A stretch of DNA of 64,000 bases from Pseudomonadales bacterium (GCA_028285415.1 JANQPF010000009.1:248001-312000), one strand, 5' to 3'. Positions 8,514 through 17,075 are shown, counted from the stretch's first letter. A program made the numbers and translations. The notes: generated by a model from the sequence alone, not told the origin.

Positions 8514-9800
8514 ATGACGCGGTCAACGTCCCCGTTTCGGGAACTGAGCATGCGCCGGAAAGCCCGCGAGATTGACGTCATCGTCATCGGTGCGGGTCAT
8601 GCCGGCCTCGCGATGAGTGCACAACTCAGCGCTCGCAAGGTCGAGCACGTGGTGCTGGAAGCGGGTGACATTGGCCACCGCTGGCGTCGCGAACGCTGGG
8701 ATTCCCTGCGCCTGCTGACACCCAATTGGACGCTGAACCTGCCGGGCAAGCCGTACGCGGGGCAGAACGCGGACGGCTTCATGCACAAGGATGCGCTGGC
8801 CGACTATCTGGAAGGCTACGCAAGGGCCGTCGCGGCGCCGGTAAAGCGCGCCACCCCGGTTCACCGTGTGACCGGTGTGGGTACGAAGTACCGGGTGACA
8901 ACCACTCAGGGTGAGTGGTACTGCCGCGCTCTGGTACTGGCAACGGGCGCGTATGCCGAAGCCGCTGTACCGAAAGTCGCCGAGTTTCTGCCGCAGGGCG
9001 TGACCCAGGTCACCGCGCGCGACTATCGACGTGCCGCCGATCTGCCGCGGGGCAAAGTGCTCGTCGTCGGCGGATCGGCAACCGGCCTGCAGCTTGCACA
9101 GGAGCTTCGCAACGCCGGCAGGGAAGTCATCCTGTCCACCGGTGAGCATGTCCGCATGCCCCGGCAGCTGGCGGACCGTGACGTTTACTGGTGGTTGACG
9201 AAGAGCGGTGTGCTCTGGGAATCCGCAGACGATGTCGACGACATTGTCAGAGCACGGCGACTGCCGTCGCCCCAGCTTGTGGGCCAACCCGGCGCGGATC
9301 TGAACCTCGGCAGTTTGCAGGACGCGGGTGTCGAGATTGTCGGGCGCTTTGCCGGCGTGAGCCAAGGCAAGGCGCAGTTTTCCGGCAATCTGCCGCATCT
9401 GTGCAAGAGCGCAGATCTCAAAATACAGCGGCTTTTGCAGCGGTTTGCGGAAAGCGTGCCGGGGGTTTTGAGCGAAGAGCAGCTCATCGTGACGCCAACG
9501 GAGTTGGCACGTCCGCGGCTTTCAGTAAGCCTCGCCGACGAAATCAAAGTTGTTCTCTGGGCAACGGGTTTCAAGCCCGACTACCGCTGGCTGGACGTCG
9601 ACACCTTCGATGCCAAGGGACGTCTTAAACACAGCGGCGGCGTCGTCGCCGCGCCGGGCATCTACGCGCTGGGCTTACCGCTCATGCGCAGCCGCGCATC
9701 GACGTTCATTGCCGGAATTGAGCCCGATACGCGGGCACTGGCTGAACATCTGTACGGCTACCTGAACACGTGCACACAACGGATTGCAGTGAGCACTTGA
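8514..9800 (+). CDS. FAD/NAD(P)-dependent oxidoreductase, flavin monooxygenase (CzcO-like) type
   Basis: 428 residues with two Rossmann motifs: GAGHAG at 26-31 for FAD and GGSATG at 186-191 for NAD(P)H, plus the LATGAYAEA and LWATGFKPDYRW signatures seen in FMO-like and thioredoxin-reductase-like enzymes. I do not see the full FMO FxGxxxHxxxY/F fingerprint, so reductase or monooxygenase cannot be separated. There is no CxxC redox pair of thioredoxin reductase. It starts two bases after the OsmC-like gene, which suggests that flavin electrons or substrate oxidation are linked to thiol chemistry in this operon. Confidence 0.82.
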   Translation: MTRSTSPFRELSMRRKAREIDVIVIGAGHAGLAMSAQLSARKVEHVVLEAGDIGHRWRRERWDSLRLLTPNWTLNLPGKPYAGQNADGFMHKDALADYLEGYARAVAAPVKRATPVHRVTGVGTKYRVTTTQGEWYCRALVLATGAYAEAAVPKVAEFLPQGVTQVTARDYRRAADLPRGKVLVVGGSATGLQLAQELRNAGREVILSTGEHVRMPRQLADRDVYWWLTKSGVLWESADDVDDIVRARRLPSPQLVGQPGADLNLGSLQDAGVEIVGRFAGVSQGKAQFSGNLPHLCKSADLKIQRLLQRFAESVPGVLSEEQLIVTPTELARPRLSVSLADEIKVVLWATGFKPDYRWLDVDTFDAKGRLKHSGGVVAAPGIYALGLPLMRSRASTFIAGIEPDTRALAEHLYGYLNTCTQRIAVST

Positions 9801-9821
9801 TACGACAACAAGGAGACAGTC

Positions 9822-9968
9822 ATGTTGATGACAACTTGGACCGGCTTGTTAAGCCAAGGCGCGATTATTGGTCCCGCGCTGCTCGCGACCGTCGCGAGCT
9901 ATTACCTGGCGTCGCTTTGGGCAGACGCCTTTCCAAACGAACAGTGCAGGAGGTGCGAACAATGTTAG
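9822..9968 (+). CDS. 48-residue membrane microprotein with CxxCxxC tail
   Basis: A short reading frame begins with ATG at 9822 behind AAGGAGA seven bases upstream, a strong ribosome site. It encodes a hydrophobic stretch (GAIIGPALLATVASYYLASL, about residues 13-32), then a hydrophilic tail ending QCRRCEQC and a stop. That is one transmembrane helix with three cysteines spaced CxxCxxC at the very C-terminus. The stop overlaps the start of the homocysteine methyltransferase gene by seven bases, and this frame also carries that gene's AGGAGG, so translation is probably coupled. I know no family for it. A role as a metal or thiol-binding membrane anchor is a guess; it may also act only as a leader. 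Confidence 0.55.
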   Translation: MLMTTWTGLLSQGAIIGPALLATVASYYLASLWADAFPNEQCRRCEQC

Positions 9969-10888
9969 CGAACTTGATGGAAAACACGAAAGTGCCGCTC
10001 TATCTGACGGACGGCGGCCTGGAGACAACGCTGGTATTCCTCGACGGCTACGAGCTGCCTGAGTTTGCTGCTTTTCCGCTCCTCGAGACGCCCGAAGGTC
10101 GGGCGCGCCTCAATGCGTACTACGAGCAGTACATCACCATTGCGCGACAGACCGGCGCGGGCTTCATTCTGGAAACGCCAACCTGGCGGGCCAGCAGCAA
10201 GTGGGCACGACTCCTGGGCTACTGCGACACCGATGTCTTCCGTCTCAACATGTTGTCCGTGGAAATGATGCATGCACTTCGCGACAGCCATCAGTCGGCT
10301 GCGACGCCGATGCTCGTCAGTGGCTGCATCGGTCCACAGGACGATGGCTACGAGCCGCAGCACCGCATGAGCGTCAGCGAAGCGGAGCAGTATCACACTC
10401 ACCAGGTGATGGCCTTCAAAGAGGCCGGCGTCGACATGGTGACCGCCATCACCATGACCTACCCGGACGAGGCGATTGGCATCGCCAATGCGGGCGCCGC
10501 TGCGGGGGTGCCTGTAGTGATCTCGTTCACCGTGGAAACGGACGGCCGTCTGCCGGTAGAAGTGGATCTCAAAGAGGCGATCGAAAGAGTTGATCAGGAG
10601 GCTCGGAAACCACCGGCTTACTACATGATCAATTGCGCGCATCCGGATCACTTCAATTTCGCGAAAGGCCAGCCGTGGCTCGAGCGTATTGGTGGTGTCA
10701 GGGCAAATGCCTCACGGATGAGTCACGCTGAGCTGGATGAGAGTGAGGAGCTCGACGACGGCAATCCCCAGGAGTTCGGGGAGCTCAATCACGAGCTGCA
10801 GGACATACTGCCGGGTCTGCGTGTGATCGGCGGGTGCTGCGGCACCGATCACCGCCACGTCGGCGCAGTTGCCCACAAGTGTATGTAG
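9962..10888 (+). CDS. Homocysteine S-methyltransferase family protein
   Basis: 308 residues from ATG 9962, eight bases after AGGAGG; the frame is open farther upstream but that part is unlike the family. It opens with LTDGGLETTL, the usual start of the family, and carries the three zinc-thiolate cysteines: one in MINCAHPDHF and two in GGCCGTDHRHV near the C-terminus. Such enzymes move a methyl group from S-methylmethionine, betaine or another donor to homocysteine to make methionine. The context (cysteine synthase fusion, OsmC) supports sulfur amino acid work. No corrinoid or folate domain is present, so it is not MetH. Confidence 0.87.
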   Translation: MLANLMENTKVPLYLTDGGLETTLVFLDGYELPEFAAFPLLETPEGRARLNAYYEQYITIARQTGAGFILETPTWRASSKWARLLGYCDTDVFRLNMLSVEMMHALRDSHQSAATPMLVSGCIGPQDDGYEPQHRMSVSEAEQYHTHQVMAFKEAGVDMVTAITMTYPDEAIGIANAGAAAGVPVVISFTVETDGRLPVEVDLKEAIERVDQEARKPPAYYMINCAHPDHFNFAKGQPWLERIGGVRANASRMSHAELDESEELDDGNPQEFGELNHELQDILPGLRVIGGCCGTDHRHVGAVAHKCM

Positions 10889-10903
10889 CAAACCCGTCAC
10901 GGA

Positions 10904-10929
10904 GCAGCCTTCACGCCTGTGGAGGCTGC
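10904..10929. terminator. Possible bidirectional terminator hairpin
   Basis: Arms GCAGCCT and AGGCTGC (7 bp) flank a 12-base loop in the 58-base gap between two convergent genes. There is no clear T run, so Rho-independent function is uncertain. Confidence 0.35.
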
Positions 10930-10946
10930 CTCCATCCGGTCGAGAT

Positions 10947-12125
10947 TCAGAAATACCAGCGGATACTGGCGTAGGCTGTATTCGGATTGACCCCGTACTC
11001 GGATTCGAGCACCGGCAAACCCAACGGCGTCACGGTGAGGTCGTCGCCGGTAAATACGTAAACGCCGAAGTCCATATAGAAGTTCTCAGCAACGTTGTAT
11101 TCGGCGGAGACGGAAGAAAAGACGGATTCATCATCCAGGTTGACGATGGCTTGCATACCGACGGTCCAGAGCGGTGACAGCTGAACCGACAGACTGGGCA
11201 TCAGATAGTTTTCGCCAAGGAGAAACACGCCACCACGCTGGTAGGGCGTGCTGGTAAAGAGCTCGAGGTAGTCTTCCGGCGTGTCGCTCCCGGCGCCGTT
11301 GTAGTGATACTCCACCATGCCGAAGACATGCTCGCTGAAGGCGTAGTCGAGCCCGGTGGATGCCCGTAGATAGTCAACATCACCATCCACGTACGCCGCT
11401 TCGAACCAGAAGCCCATGTCCCCGAGCTCCGATTGCACGCCGGCGCCTACCAGCGTCTGCTCGGCAAACTCTATCAGCGCAAAGTTGACGTCTTTACCAT
11501 CAAAGTTGTTGCGAATCTGAACAAACGCAGCTGACGTCTCTTCGTCCGCGTCTTCGCCGAGCACCAGTCCAACGTCGATTTCACCGAGATCACCCCAGGG
11601 TCTCTGGAACCGCACGGCATCCACACCGGTGCGATACTCGGTGTTGAAGGTTCTCACGTCGAACGGCAGAAAGATGTCAGTCGGATTGATGAAACGAGCG
11701 GCACCAAACGAAATGGCCTGCCGACCCACGGTCAGATCACCAGCGTCGAGCTGAATTTGCACGTTGAGACGGTCGAGATTCTGGTAAACCTGGTTCTTGT
11801 CCGTTTCGTCGTCTGTCAGCGAGGTCTCGAGATCGGTCAGGCGGTAGCTGTCGCCCACGACGTTGAAGGTCGGCACCTCCGCGGCAATTGCACGGGATAC
11901 ATATACCGGGCTTACCTCATAGTGCAGCTGGAAGACCATGTTGTCCCGAAAGGCCTCGACCATGAGACGCCCTGTGTTCTGCGATTGAAATATGGTGTCC
12001 GCCTCGATGAGCTCGTTGGAAATCTCGTCCTGGATGACACCGTAAGACTTGAGATAGCCGCTGACGTTCGTTTCGGCCTTGAGCGGAGGCGAAACAAGAA
12101 GAACCAGGAACGCAAGGGATCTCAC
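10947..12125 (-). CDS. Outer-membrane beta-barrel protein (porin-like), last gene of Lol-like operon
   Basis: 392 residues with a signal peptide (LAFLVLLVSPPLKA, cleavage about residue 18). The mature part alternates polar and hydrophobic residues with many aromatic girdle positions and ends in RWYF, the C-terminal Phe signal of BAM substrates. No further domain is seen; it resembles DUF1302-like/alginate-type barrels only loosely. It starts with GTG whose GTGA overlaps the stop of the ABC ATPase gene, so it is translationally coupled to the ATPase and is probably the outer-membrane end of that transporter. Cargo is unknown. Confidence 0.78.
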   Translation of the reverse strand: MRSLAFLVLLVSPPLKAETNVSGYLKSYGVIQDEISNELIEADTIFQSQNTGRLMVEAFRDNMVFQLHYEVSPVYVSRAIAAEVPTFNVVGDSYRLTDLETSLTDDETDKNQVYQNLDRLNVQIQLDAGDLTVGRQAISFGAARFINPTDIFLPFDVRTFNTEYRTGVDAVRFQRPWGDLGEIDVGLVLGEDADEETSAAFVQIRNNFDGKDVNFALIEFAEQTLVGAGVQSELGDMGFWFEAAYVDGDVDYLRASTGLDYAFSEHVFGMVEYHYNGAGSDTPEDYLELFTSTPYQRGGVFLLGENYLMPSLSVQLSPLWTVGMQAIVNLDDESVFSSVSAEYNVAENFYMDFGVYVFTGDDLTVTPLGLPVLESEYGVNPNTAYASIRWYF

Positions 12126-12814
12126 GGCGTGCGTCGTTCATCCAGGTGAATTCTGCCGTCCTCCAGGTGTATCAATCGGTCCGCACGATCCATGATCTTC
12201 TGATCGTGGGTAGAAAACACGAATGTCATGTTCATTTGCTTGTTGAGCTCGCGCATGACGTCAAGAAGCGCAATACCGGTCGCGGAGTCGAGATTGGCCG
12301 TGGGTTCATCGGCAAGAATGATATCGGGCTTGGACGCCATCGCCCTGGCAACCGCAACCCGCTGCTGCTGCCCGCCGGAGAGCTGTGCCGGACGCCGGTC
12401 TCCAAGTCCCTCCAGCCCGACGAGCGCAAGCATCTCCTTGACCCGGTCTTTGCGATTTTTCTCGGATATACCCTGCAGGAGCATGATGTACTCGATGTTC
12501 TCCTCAGCCGACAGGACCGGGATCAGGTTGTACGACTGGAAAATGAAGCCAATGTGATCGCGGCGAAAGTCGGACAGCTCGGTGCCCGACATGTGGGCAA
12601 TATTGGTACCCGACAGAAACACGTCTCCTTCGCTCGGCTCATCAAGCCCCCCGATCAGCTGCAGCAGCGTCGTTTTACCCGAGCCGGACGGGCCGATGAT
12701 GGCAGTGAATTCCCCTTCCTCGATAGTCACGCTGACATGATCAAGCGCGGTGACCATGGTTTCGCCTTCGCCAAATCTTCTGACGAGGTCTCTGGTTTCA
12801 ATCACGGTAGTCAT
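12122..12814 (-). CDS. ABC transporter ATP-binding protein, LolD/MacB type
   Basis: About 230 residues with Walker [10 protein letters not shown], the Q-loop, signature [14 protein letters not shown], Walker [13 protein letters not shown] and a switch His in FSTHD. This pattern is of the LolD/MacB/FtsE class that powers mechanotransmission rather than direct transport. ATG 12814 has AGGA eight bases upstream; a GTG one codon earlier is also possible. It lies nine bases after the second permease and overlaps the barrel gene by four bases. It should act as a dimer with the two permeases encoded upstream. Confidence 0.93.
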   Translation of the reverse strand: MTTVIETRDLVRRFGEGETMVTALDHVSVTIEEGEFTAIIGPSGSGKTTLLQLIGGLDEPSEGDVFLSGTNIAHMSGTELSDFRRDHIGFIFQSYNLIPVLSAEENIEYIMLLQGISEKNRKDRVKEMLALVGLEGLGDRRPAQLSGGQQQRVAVARAMASKPDIILADEPTANLDSATGIALLDVMRELNKQMNMTFVFSTHDQKIMDRADRLIHLEDGRIHLDERRTP

Positions 12815-12823
12815 CACGGGGTC

Positions 12824-14044
12824 CTATAGGGCCCGCTGCAGCGCCCGACTGGGCACAATGCGCGAGGCGAAAATGGCTGGGTAGATCGCAGCGAGAAGCG
12901 TCAGCAGCGTGACGTAAATGGGAAAAGTCACAAACTGATAGGCACGCACCTGGGTATACATGTTGCCGTCGACGACAACGCCCGACATCTCGAATTGACC
13001 CATGGGCACGCCGTGGGTTTCAAAATAGCTGGAAGCGGCGTAGCCGAGCAGCAACCCAACCGCGCACGCGATCATCGCCAGGAACAGCGCTTCGAAGAGC
13101 ACCAGGAGGATAATGTGCCGAGGTGTCGTGCCAATCGCCTTTGCCACCCCGAACTCGTAGATCCGCTCATAGATCGACATGAACATGGAATTGATGACGC
13201 CGAGCGACGTCAGGACAAAGAGAACCGCACCCACAATGGCTGAAGCGTAGTTACTCATCTCGATCATCCCGCCGATGGCAGGCTGCAGATCCATCCAGCC
13301 GAGGGCCTCCACCTCTCCTTTGTTCAACTGTGTGAGCGTAGGCAGATTACTATTCTTGGCGTCTTCGGGGTCCGCAAAGCGAATGGCAATCTGGTGCACG
13401 TGGCCATCCATCCCAAGAAGCGGCTGGGCAGCGCTCAGATTGATGAAAGCAAACGACTCGTCCATTTCGTCCGGGCCGAATTCGACCAGCCCCGATACAC
13501 GAAACAACTCCTGGGTAATCTCGTTGGTATCCACCTCAGCGGCGGTGATGATTATGCGATCGCCAAGCTCCACTTCCAGCAGATCAGCCATCAGCCGGCC
13601 TATGAGAATCTCGCGCTTCCCGCCGGTGAGATAGCTGCCCGCGTAGACCGCATCGCGGATCTTGCTGACGCCAACCTCTGCATCAGCATCCACGCCGTAC
13701 ACCAGACCACCCGTCGTATTGTAAGAAGAGGCAATCATCCCGCCGACAATCACGCGTGGTGCGTACCCCGAAACCAGCTCGTCCGCAGCGAGCGCTGCCT
13801 CAATGTCCTCAGGGTTATCGAGGAAGAGTTCGGCTTCGAAATTATCCCTGAAACCCTTTTTGTTGACCTGAGCCTCACCCTCCAGCGTGTGTGTAATGCC
13901 GCCGACCATGACGTCCACCATGCCGAGCATGATGCCGTCGACCAGGATGAGCACAATCAGCGCGCTGCTGATCAGCGTGCAGGTCAGCACCGTTCGCCGG
14001 ACGTTGCGGAAGAGGTTCCGCCAGGCAAGTTTGAGGCTCAGCAT
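12824..14044 (-). CDS. ABC transporter permease, FtsX/MacB (LolC/E-like)
   Basis: 406 residues: a cytoplasmic N-terminal amphipathic start (LKLAWRNLFRNVRRT), one transmembrane helix at about 18-38, a periplasmic domain of about 220 residues, then three helices near 265-290, 315-340 and 370-395 that form the FtsX domain. This is the LolC/LolE/MacB layout, in which the periplasmic domain moves lipid or lipoprotein to a chaperone. Its ATG shares one base with the stop of the first permease gene, so the two should be made in equal amounts as a heterodimer. Confidence 0.9.
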   Translation of the reverse strand: MLSLKLAWRNLFRNVRRTVLTCTLISSALIVLILVDGIMLGMVDVMVGGITHTLEGEAQVNKKGFRDNFEAELFLDNPEDIEAALAADELVSGYAPRVIVGGMIASSYNTTGGLVYGVDADAEVGVSKIRDAVYAGSYLTGGKREILIGRLMADLLEVELGDRIIITAAEVDTNEITQELFRVSGLVEFGPDEMDESFAFINLSAAQPLLGMDGHVHQIAIRFADPEDAKNSNLPTLTQLNKGEVEALGWMDLQPAIGGMIEMSNYASAIVGAVLFVLTSLGVINSMFMSIYERIYEFGVAKAIGTTPRHIILLVLFEALFLAMIACAVGLLLGYAASSYFETHGVPMGQFEMSGVVVDGNMYTQVRAYQFVTFPIYVTLLTLLAAIYPAIFASRIVPSRALQRAL

Positions 14045-15264
14045 CAGTGACTCCCCAGCGCCACGCGCGGCAGAATCCGCGCTGCGCGCAGGCCCGGGGG
14101 GATGCTGATCAACGCCGCCGTCAACAGCATGAATCCCATCGGCATGAAGAAGACGTAGGTCGACATTTCACCCTTCATGGTGTCGAAAACGACGCCACCC
14201 ATGTCTACCGCCATATCCAGCTGCAGACCCACCTCGGTAAACCAGATGACAACCGGAAGAATCAACACAAAGCCGACGGCTACGCTGATGCCGGCGAGCA
14301 TGATGGTTTCCAGGAAGATCAGCCTGATCAGCTGAAAAGGCCGGCTGCCGATCGATTTCAGCACGCCAAACTCCCGGGTGCGCTCGAGCACAGACATGAG
14401 CACCGTGTTGAGCACACCAATGAACACAATGAAGACAATGAGGCCCATGGTGAAATGATTGCCTTGCTTGTCAGACTGCATCGTGCGGTAGAAAGTGGCT
14501 TCAATTTCCTGCCACGGGGAGACTTTCAGCTCCGGTAACAGTCCCTGCAGATCGACCGCGAGGTTTTCGTTGTCGTGCTTGTCTTTCGCCAGCAAGGCGT
14601 ATTCGTGAACATCAGCGCCCGTCGACAGAAACTCCTGCGCAACGGTAATCGGCAGATAGACTCCGAGGCGGTCGAATGAGGTTGCGTTACCCACAATACC
14701 GGTGACGATGAAGATGTCGTTGGCAATCGAGCCGTCCGCGCCGCTCGAGATCAGTACAATCTCGTCACCAATGCCGAGGTGTAGCGTTCGCGCAAGGCCG
14801 CGGCCTATCATCGCTTTGAAATATCCGTCCGCGTTCGGTGCCGCATCGAGATATTCACCTTCCGTCACTTTCTGCAGAATCCGCGTGACCGAAGGCTCCA
14901 GCGCCGGATCTATGCCGAATACCTGGGCCGGCGAGGTTTTGTCACCGCCGTACGCAAGCGCAGCCGAGTAGACCCTGGGCGCCCAGCCGGTAACTTCATC
15001 GTGGCTTTCGAGCACCCTCTCCACGGCCGCCCGATCGCGAATGGTTTTGTGGATCTTCGGGCGCTTCGCGTAGTCATCCTTGTGAATCTGCACGTGCCCG
15101 GTTTGATCCAGCGTGAAAATGTCGACCACGTTGGACCAGCTGCCTTCCAGGAGCGACATAGAGAACACGAACAGCATGTACCCACCCGTCATGCTGAGCG
15201 CGGTCAGAAGACTGCGGCGGCGCTGGCGCAGGATGTTCCTGAACGCAAGCTTCAGGGTGAGCAT
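14044..15264 (-). CDS. ABC transporter permease, FtsX/MacB (LolC/E-like)
   Basis: 406 residues, exactly as long as its neighbour and with the same plan: N-terminal helix after LKLAFRNILRQRRRS, large periplasmic region, and three C-terminal helices. The periplasmic part differs much from the neighbour, as for LolC and LolE. It lies three bases after the LolA-like gene and overlaps the next permease by one base. The two would form one complex with the ATPase at 12122. The hook and pad residues of LolC that bind LolA cannot be judged without alignment. Confidence 0.9.
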   Translation of the reverse strand: MLTLKLAFRNILRQRRRSLLTALSMTGGYMLFVFSMSLLEGSWSNVVDIFTLDQTGHVQIHKDDYAKRPKIHKTIRDRAAVERVLESHDEVTGWAPRVYSAALAYGGDKTSPAQVFGIDPALEPSVTRILQKVTEGEYLDAAPNADGYFKAMIGRGLARTLHLGIGDEIVLISSGADGSIANDIFIVTGIVGNATSFDRLGVYLPITVAQEFLSTGADVHEYALLAKDKHDNENLAVDLQGLLPELKVSPWQEIEATFYRTMQSDKQGNHFTMGLIVFIVFIGVLNTVLMSVLERTREFGVLKSIGSRPFQLIRLIFLETIMLAGISVAVGFVLILPVVIWFTEVGLQLDMAVDMGGVVFDTMKGEMSTYVFFMPMGFMLLTAALISIPPGLRAARILPRVALGSH

Positions 15265-15266
15265 GA

Positions 15267-16004
15267 CTAGAAGCGGGCCTTGAGATTTCTCAGCGAAAAG
15301 GTCTGCTCGTTGATGTTCGGAGGATCAAAGATAATCTCGTCATAAATGACCAGCGTACGGTGACCATCTTTGTTCAAGGGCTTCATCTCGAGCGTGCTCG
15401 GCATGAATCGCCCGCCAATCTCTTTCGGCTCACCAAACGACATCACGCGGATCTTCTCGCCGTCTTCGTCAAAGAACGACTGCGAGACTGGCAGCAGCGG
15501 CTCTTTGGACACCACGTATTCGATTTTGCCCCATACCGTCACCGTCATTTCCGTGGGAATGAGGGTGAAGTGATATTCGGTGTCGGTTTCTTCCATGGTG
15601 ATGTCGTAGGCATCAATGAGCTGCGTCTCTTTCACCAGATCATCATTGGTAAAGTCGCTGCCCATCCAGGAACCCATCATCATCGACGGCGGCACTTTGA
15701 TGACTTTGTTGATCTTGGGAAAGTAGTTCCACATCTCGACGTCGCGCTTCAGCGTGGCGATCCCGCGATCTTTCTTCGGTGAGAGAATGCGGAAGAAGCC
15801 GTATTCTTTGCCCAGGCTCTGACCGGTCATCTGCATGGTTCGCTTATACTGCGGTGTCTCGACGACCATCGTGATCTTCGCGTCACTCGAGTCCCCGCGG
15901 TAGAGCTGTTCCATTTCATCGATGATGTCCCTGGGGCTCTTATCGGTATTGTCTGCGTAGGCAAGCTGGCTCAGCGCCAGGCAGAAGACAAAAACAAACC
16001 GCAC
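15267..16004 (-). CDS. LolA-like periplasmic outer-membrane lipoprotein-sorting protein
   Basis: 245 residues. A signal peptide (FVFVFCLALSQLAYA, cleavage near residue 17) precedes a half-barrel protein of the LolA_like family (PF17131 type), recognised by NYFPKINKVIKVPPSMM and MGSWMGSDFTNDDL near the middle. Such proteins ferry lipids or lipoproteins across the periplasm, often next to MMPL or Lol-like pumps. GTG start with AAGGAG six bases upstream. It lies between the small membrane protein and the two permeases, so it is the likely periplasmic shuttle between permeases and the barrel at 10947. Confidence 0.87.
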   Translation of the reverse strand: MRFVFVFCLALSQLAYADNTDKSPRDIIDEMEQLYRGDSSDAKITMVVETPQYKRTMQMTGQSLGKEYGFFRILSPKKDRGIATLKRDVEMWNYFPKINKVIKVPPSMMMGSWMGSDFTNDDLVKETQLIDAYDITMEETDTEYHFTLIPTEMTVTVWGKIEYVVSKEPLLPVSQSFFDEDGEKIRVMSFGEPKEIGGRFMPSTLEMKPLNKDGHRTLVIYDEIIFDPPNINEQTFSLRNLKARF

Positions 16005-16007
16005 TGC

Positions 16008-16397
16008 TTACTCCTTTTTCTGGTTCCGTTGCTGAAGCTCCTGGGTCAGCAGGGCCAGCTGCAACTCGAGCTTCTTGACCTCTCTAACGGTTGTGTTGTG
16101 GTTCATCTGCACCCACAACCACAACATGGTCGTGCACGCCACGCCCATACAGATCAGCGCTGCCGTGGCGTAGGCCAGCATGCCCATGATCGAATCCTGC
16201 TGAAAGAACTGGTAGATGCAGAAATAGAAAATCAGACCAGCGACAACCATTTTGATGGCGCCGGAGATGTTCAGGAAGCTGTGACGACCTTTGAAGGTCC
16301 CCATGAGCTCTTCTGTCAGCGACGGTTCCGGGATCGAATCCGGCAGCTCAGTAGCTGCCTGCAAGGCCTGGCGAATCTTCGCGTCGAGTTCGTTCAT
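16008..16397 (-). CDS. Small two-helix membrane protein next to ECF sigma (DUF6768-like)
   Basis: 129 residues: a soluble N-terminal 45 residues starting with MNELDAKIRQAL, two transmembrane helices at about 48-65 and 72-95, and a C-terminal coiled coil (VREVKKLELQLALLTQELQQ). From memory it resembles DUF6768 proteins, which often follow ECF sigma genes. It overlaps the sigma gene by 50 bases and is thus tightly coupled. The place in the operon is the usual one for an anti-sigma factor, but no ZAS zinc motif (HxxxCxxC) is present, so an anti-sigma role is only a hypothesis. Confidence 0.75.
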   Translation of the reverse strand: MNELDAKIRQALQAATELPDSIPEPSLTEELMGTFKGRHSFLNISGAIKMVVAGLIFYFCIYQFFQQDSIMGMLAYATAALICMGVACTTMLWLWVQMNHNTTVREVKKLELQLALLTQELQQRNQKKE

Positions 16398-16950
16398 CTT
16401 TCATATCCTCTGAGGTCTGTTCCTCAAATATCGCCCGGAATCTTTCCCTGGCATGGTAGAGGCGGGATTTGATCGTGCCCTGGGGCTTTCTCAAAATGGT
16501 CGCAATCTCCTTGACGTCAAACTCCTGCAGATAGTGCAACGCCAGCACCGACCGGTGTTCCGGCGAGAGTTGTTCCAGCACCCACCACACCTGCTCATGG
16601 TCTTCGAGCTCCCGCAGGTTGCGATTATCGGCAACGTCTTTGAGCTCATCGAATACCCGCACCCGCCGCAGCGCATCCAGGCACTGATTGTTGATGATGC
16701 GAAACGCCCAGGCGGGAAACTTCAGCGGATCCCGCAGCTTCGGTAACGCGCGGATGATCTTGATCCAGGCTTCCTGCATGACGTCTTTCGCCGTGTCCGG
16801 GTTGCGCGTCATCACCGAGGCGTAGCGCAGAAACGGCGGCTGCCACTTGGTGATGAGCGCGGAGAGTGCGTCCCGATCACCGGTCTGGCAGCGCATGACC
16901 AGGAATTCGTCAACAACCCGGCCTTGTAAAACGTCAAATGAGTCAGTCAC
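16348..16950 (-). CDS. ECF-family RNA polymerase sigma factor
   Basis: 200 residues with region 2 (ALITKWQPPFLRYASVMTRN, then DVMQEAWIKI and FPAWAFRIINNQCLD) and region 4 (LSPEHRSVLALHYLQEF, then KEIATILRKPQGTIKSRLYHAR). Regions 1.1 and 3 are lacking, as in ECF sigmas. The start is GTG. The C-terminal ~17 residues are read over the start of the next gene. It should direct polymerase to the Lol-like operon and possibly itself; see the candidate promoter at 16958-16985. Confidence 0.92.
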   Translation of the reverse strand: MTDSFDVLQGRVVDEFLVMRCQTGDRDALSALITKWQPPFLRYASVMTRNPDTAKDVMQEAWIKIIRALPKLRDPLKFPAWAFRIINNQCLDALRRVRVFDELKDVADNRNLRELEDHEQVWWVLEQLSPEHRSVLALHYLQEFDVKEIATILRKPQGTIKSRLYHARERFRAIFEEQTSEDMKDERTRREDSPGLAGSY

Positions 16951-16957
16951 ATTGATA

Positions 16958-16995
16958 TAGACGTATCAGGTTGCCATCAGGTTCACATGTGAACC
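16958..16995 (-). promoter_or_regulatory. Candidate autoregulated ECF promoter overlapping a 16-bp perfect palindrome
   Basis: GGTTCACATGTGAACC at 16980-16995 is a perfect 16-bp palindrome. Read on the minus strand, its half TGAACC is followed after exactly 16 bases by CGTCTA (16963-16958), a spacing and -10 form like ECF promoters. Transcription would begin close to the GTG start, giving a nearly leaderless mRNA, which is a reason for caution. The palindrome could instead bind a dimeric repressor. Just upstream, GACTT and AAGTC arms form a small hairpin near 17006-17020. Confidence 0.45.
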
Positions 16996-17075
16996 GACTT
17001 TTTTGAAGTCGTTGAAATCCCTTACGAACCCGTTTCTGAACGCACTGCTATCTGGCGGCACCCCGCGCCACTCGG

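Noticed and set aside
9770-9961. Upstream extension of homocysteine methyltransferase
   Set aside because: The family normally begins at LTDGG; AGGAGG sits before ATG 9962 and the space is used by a different small frame.
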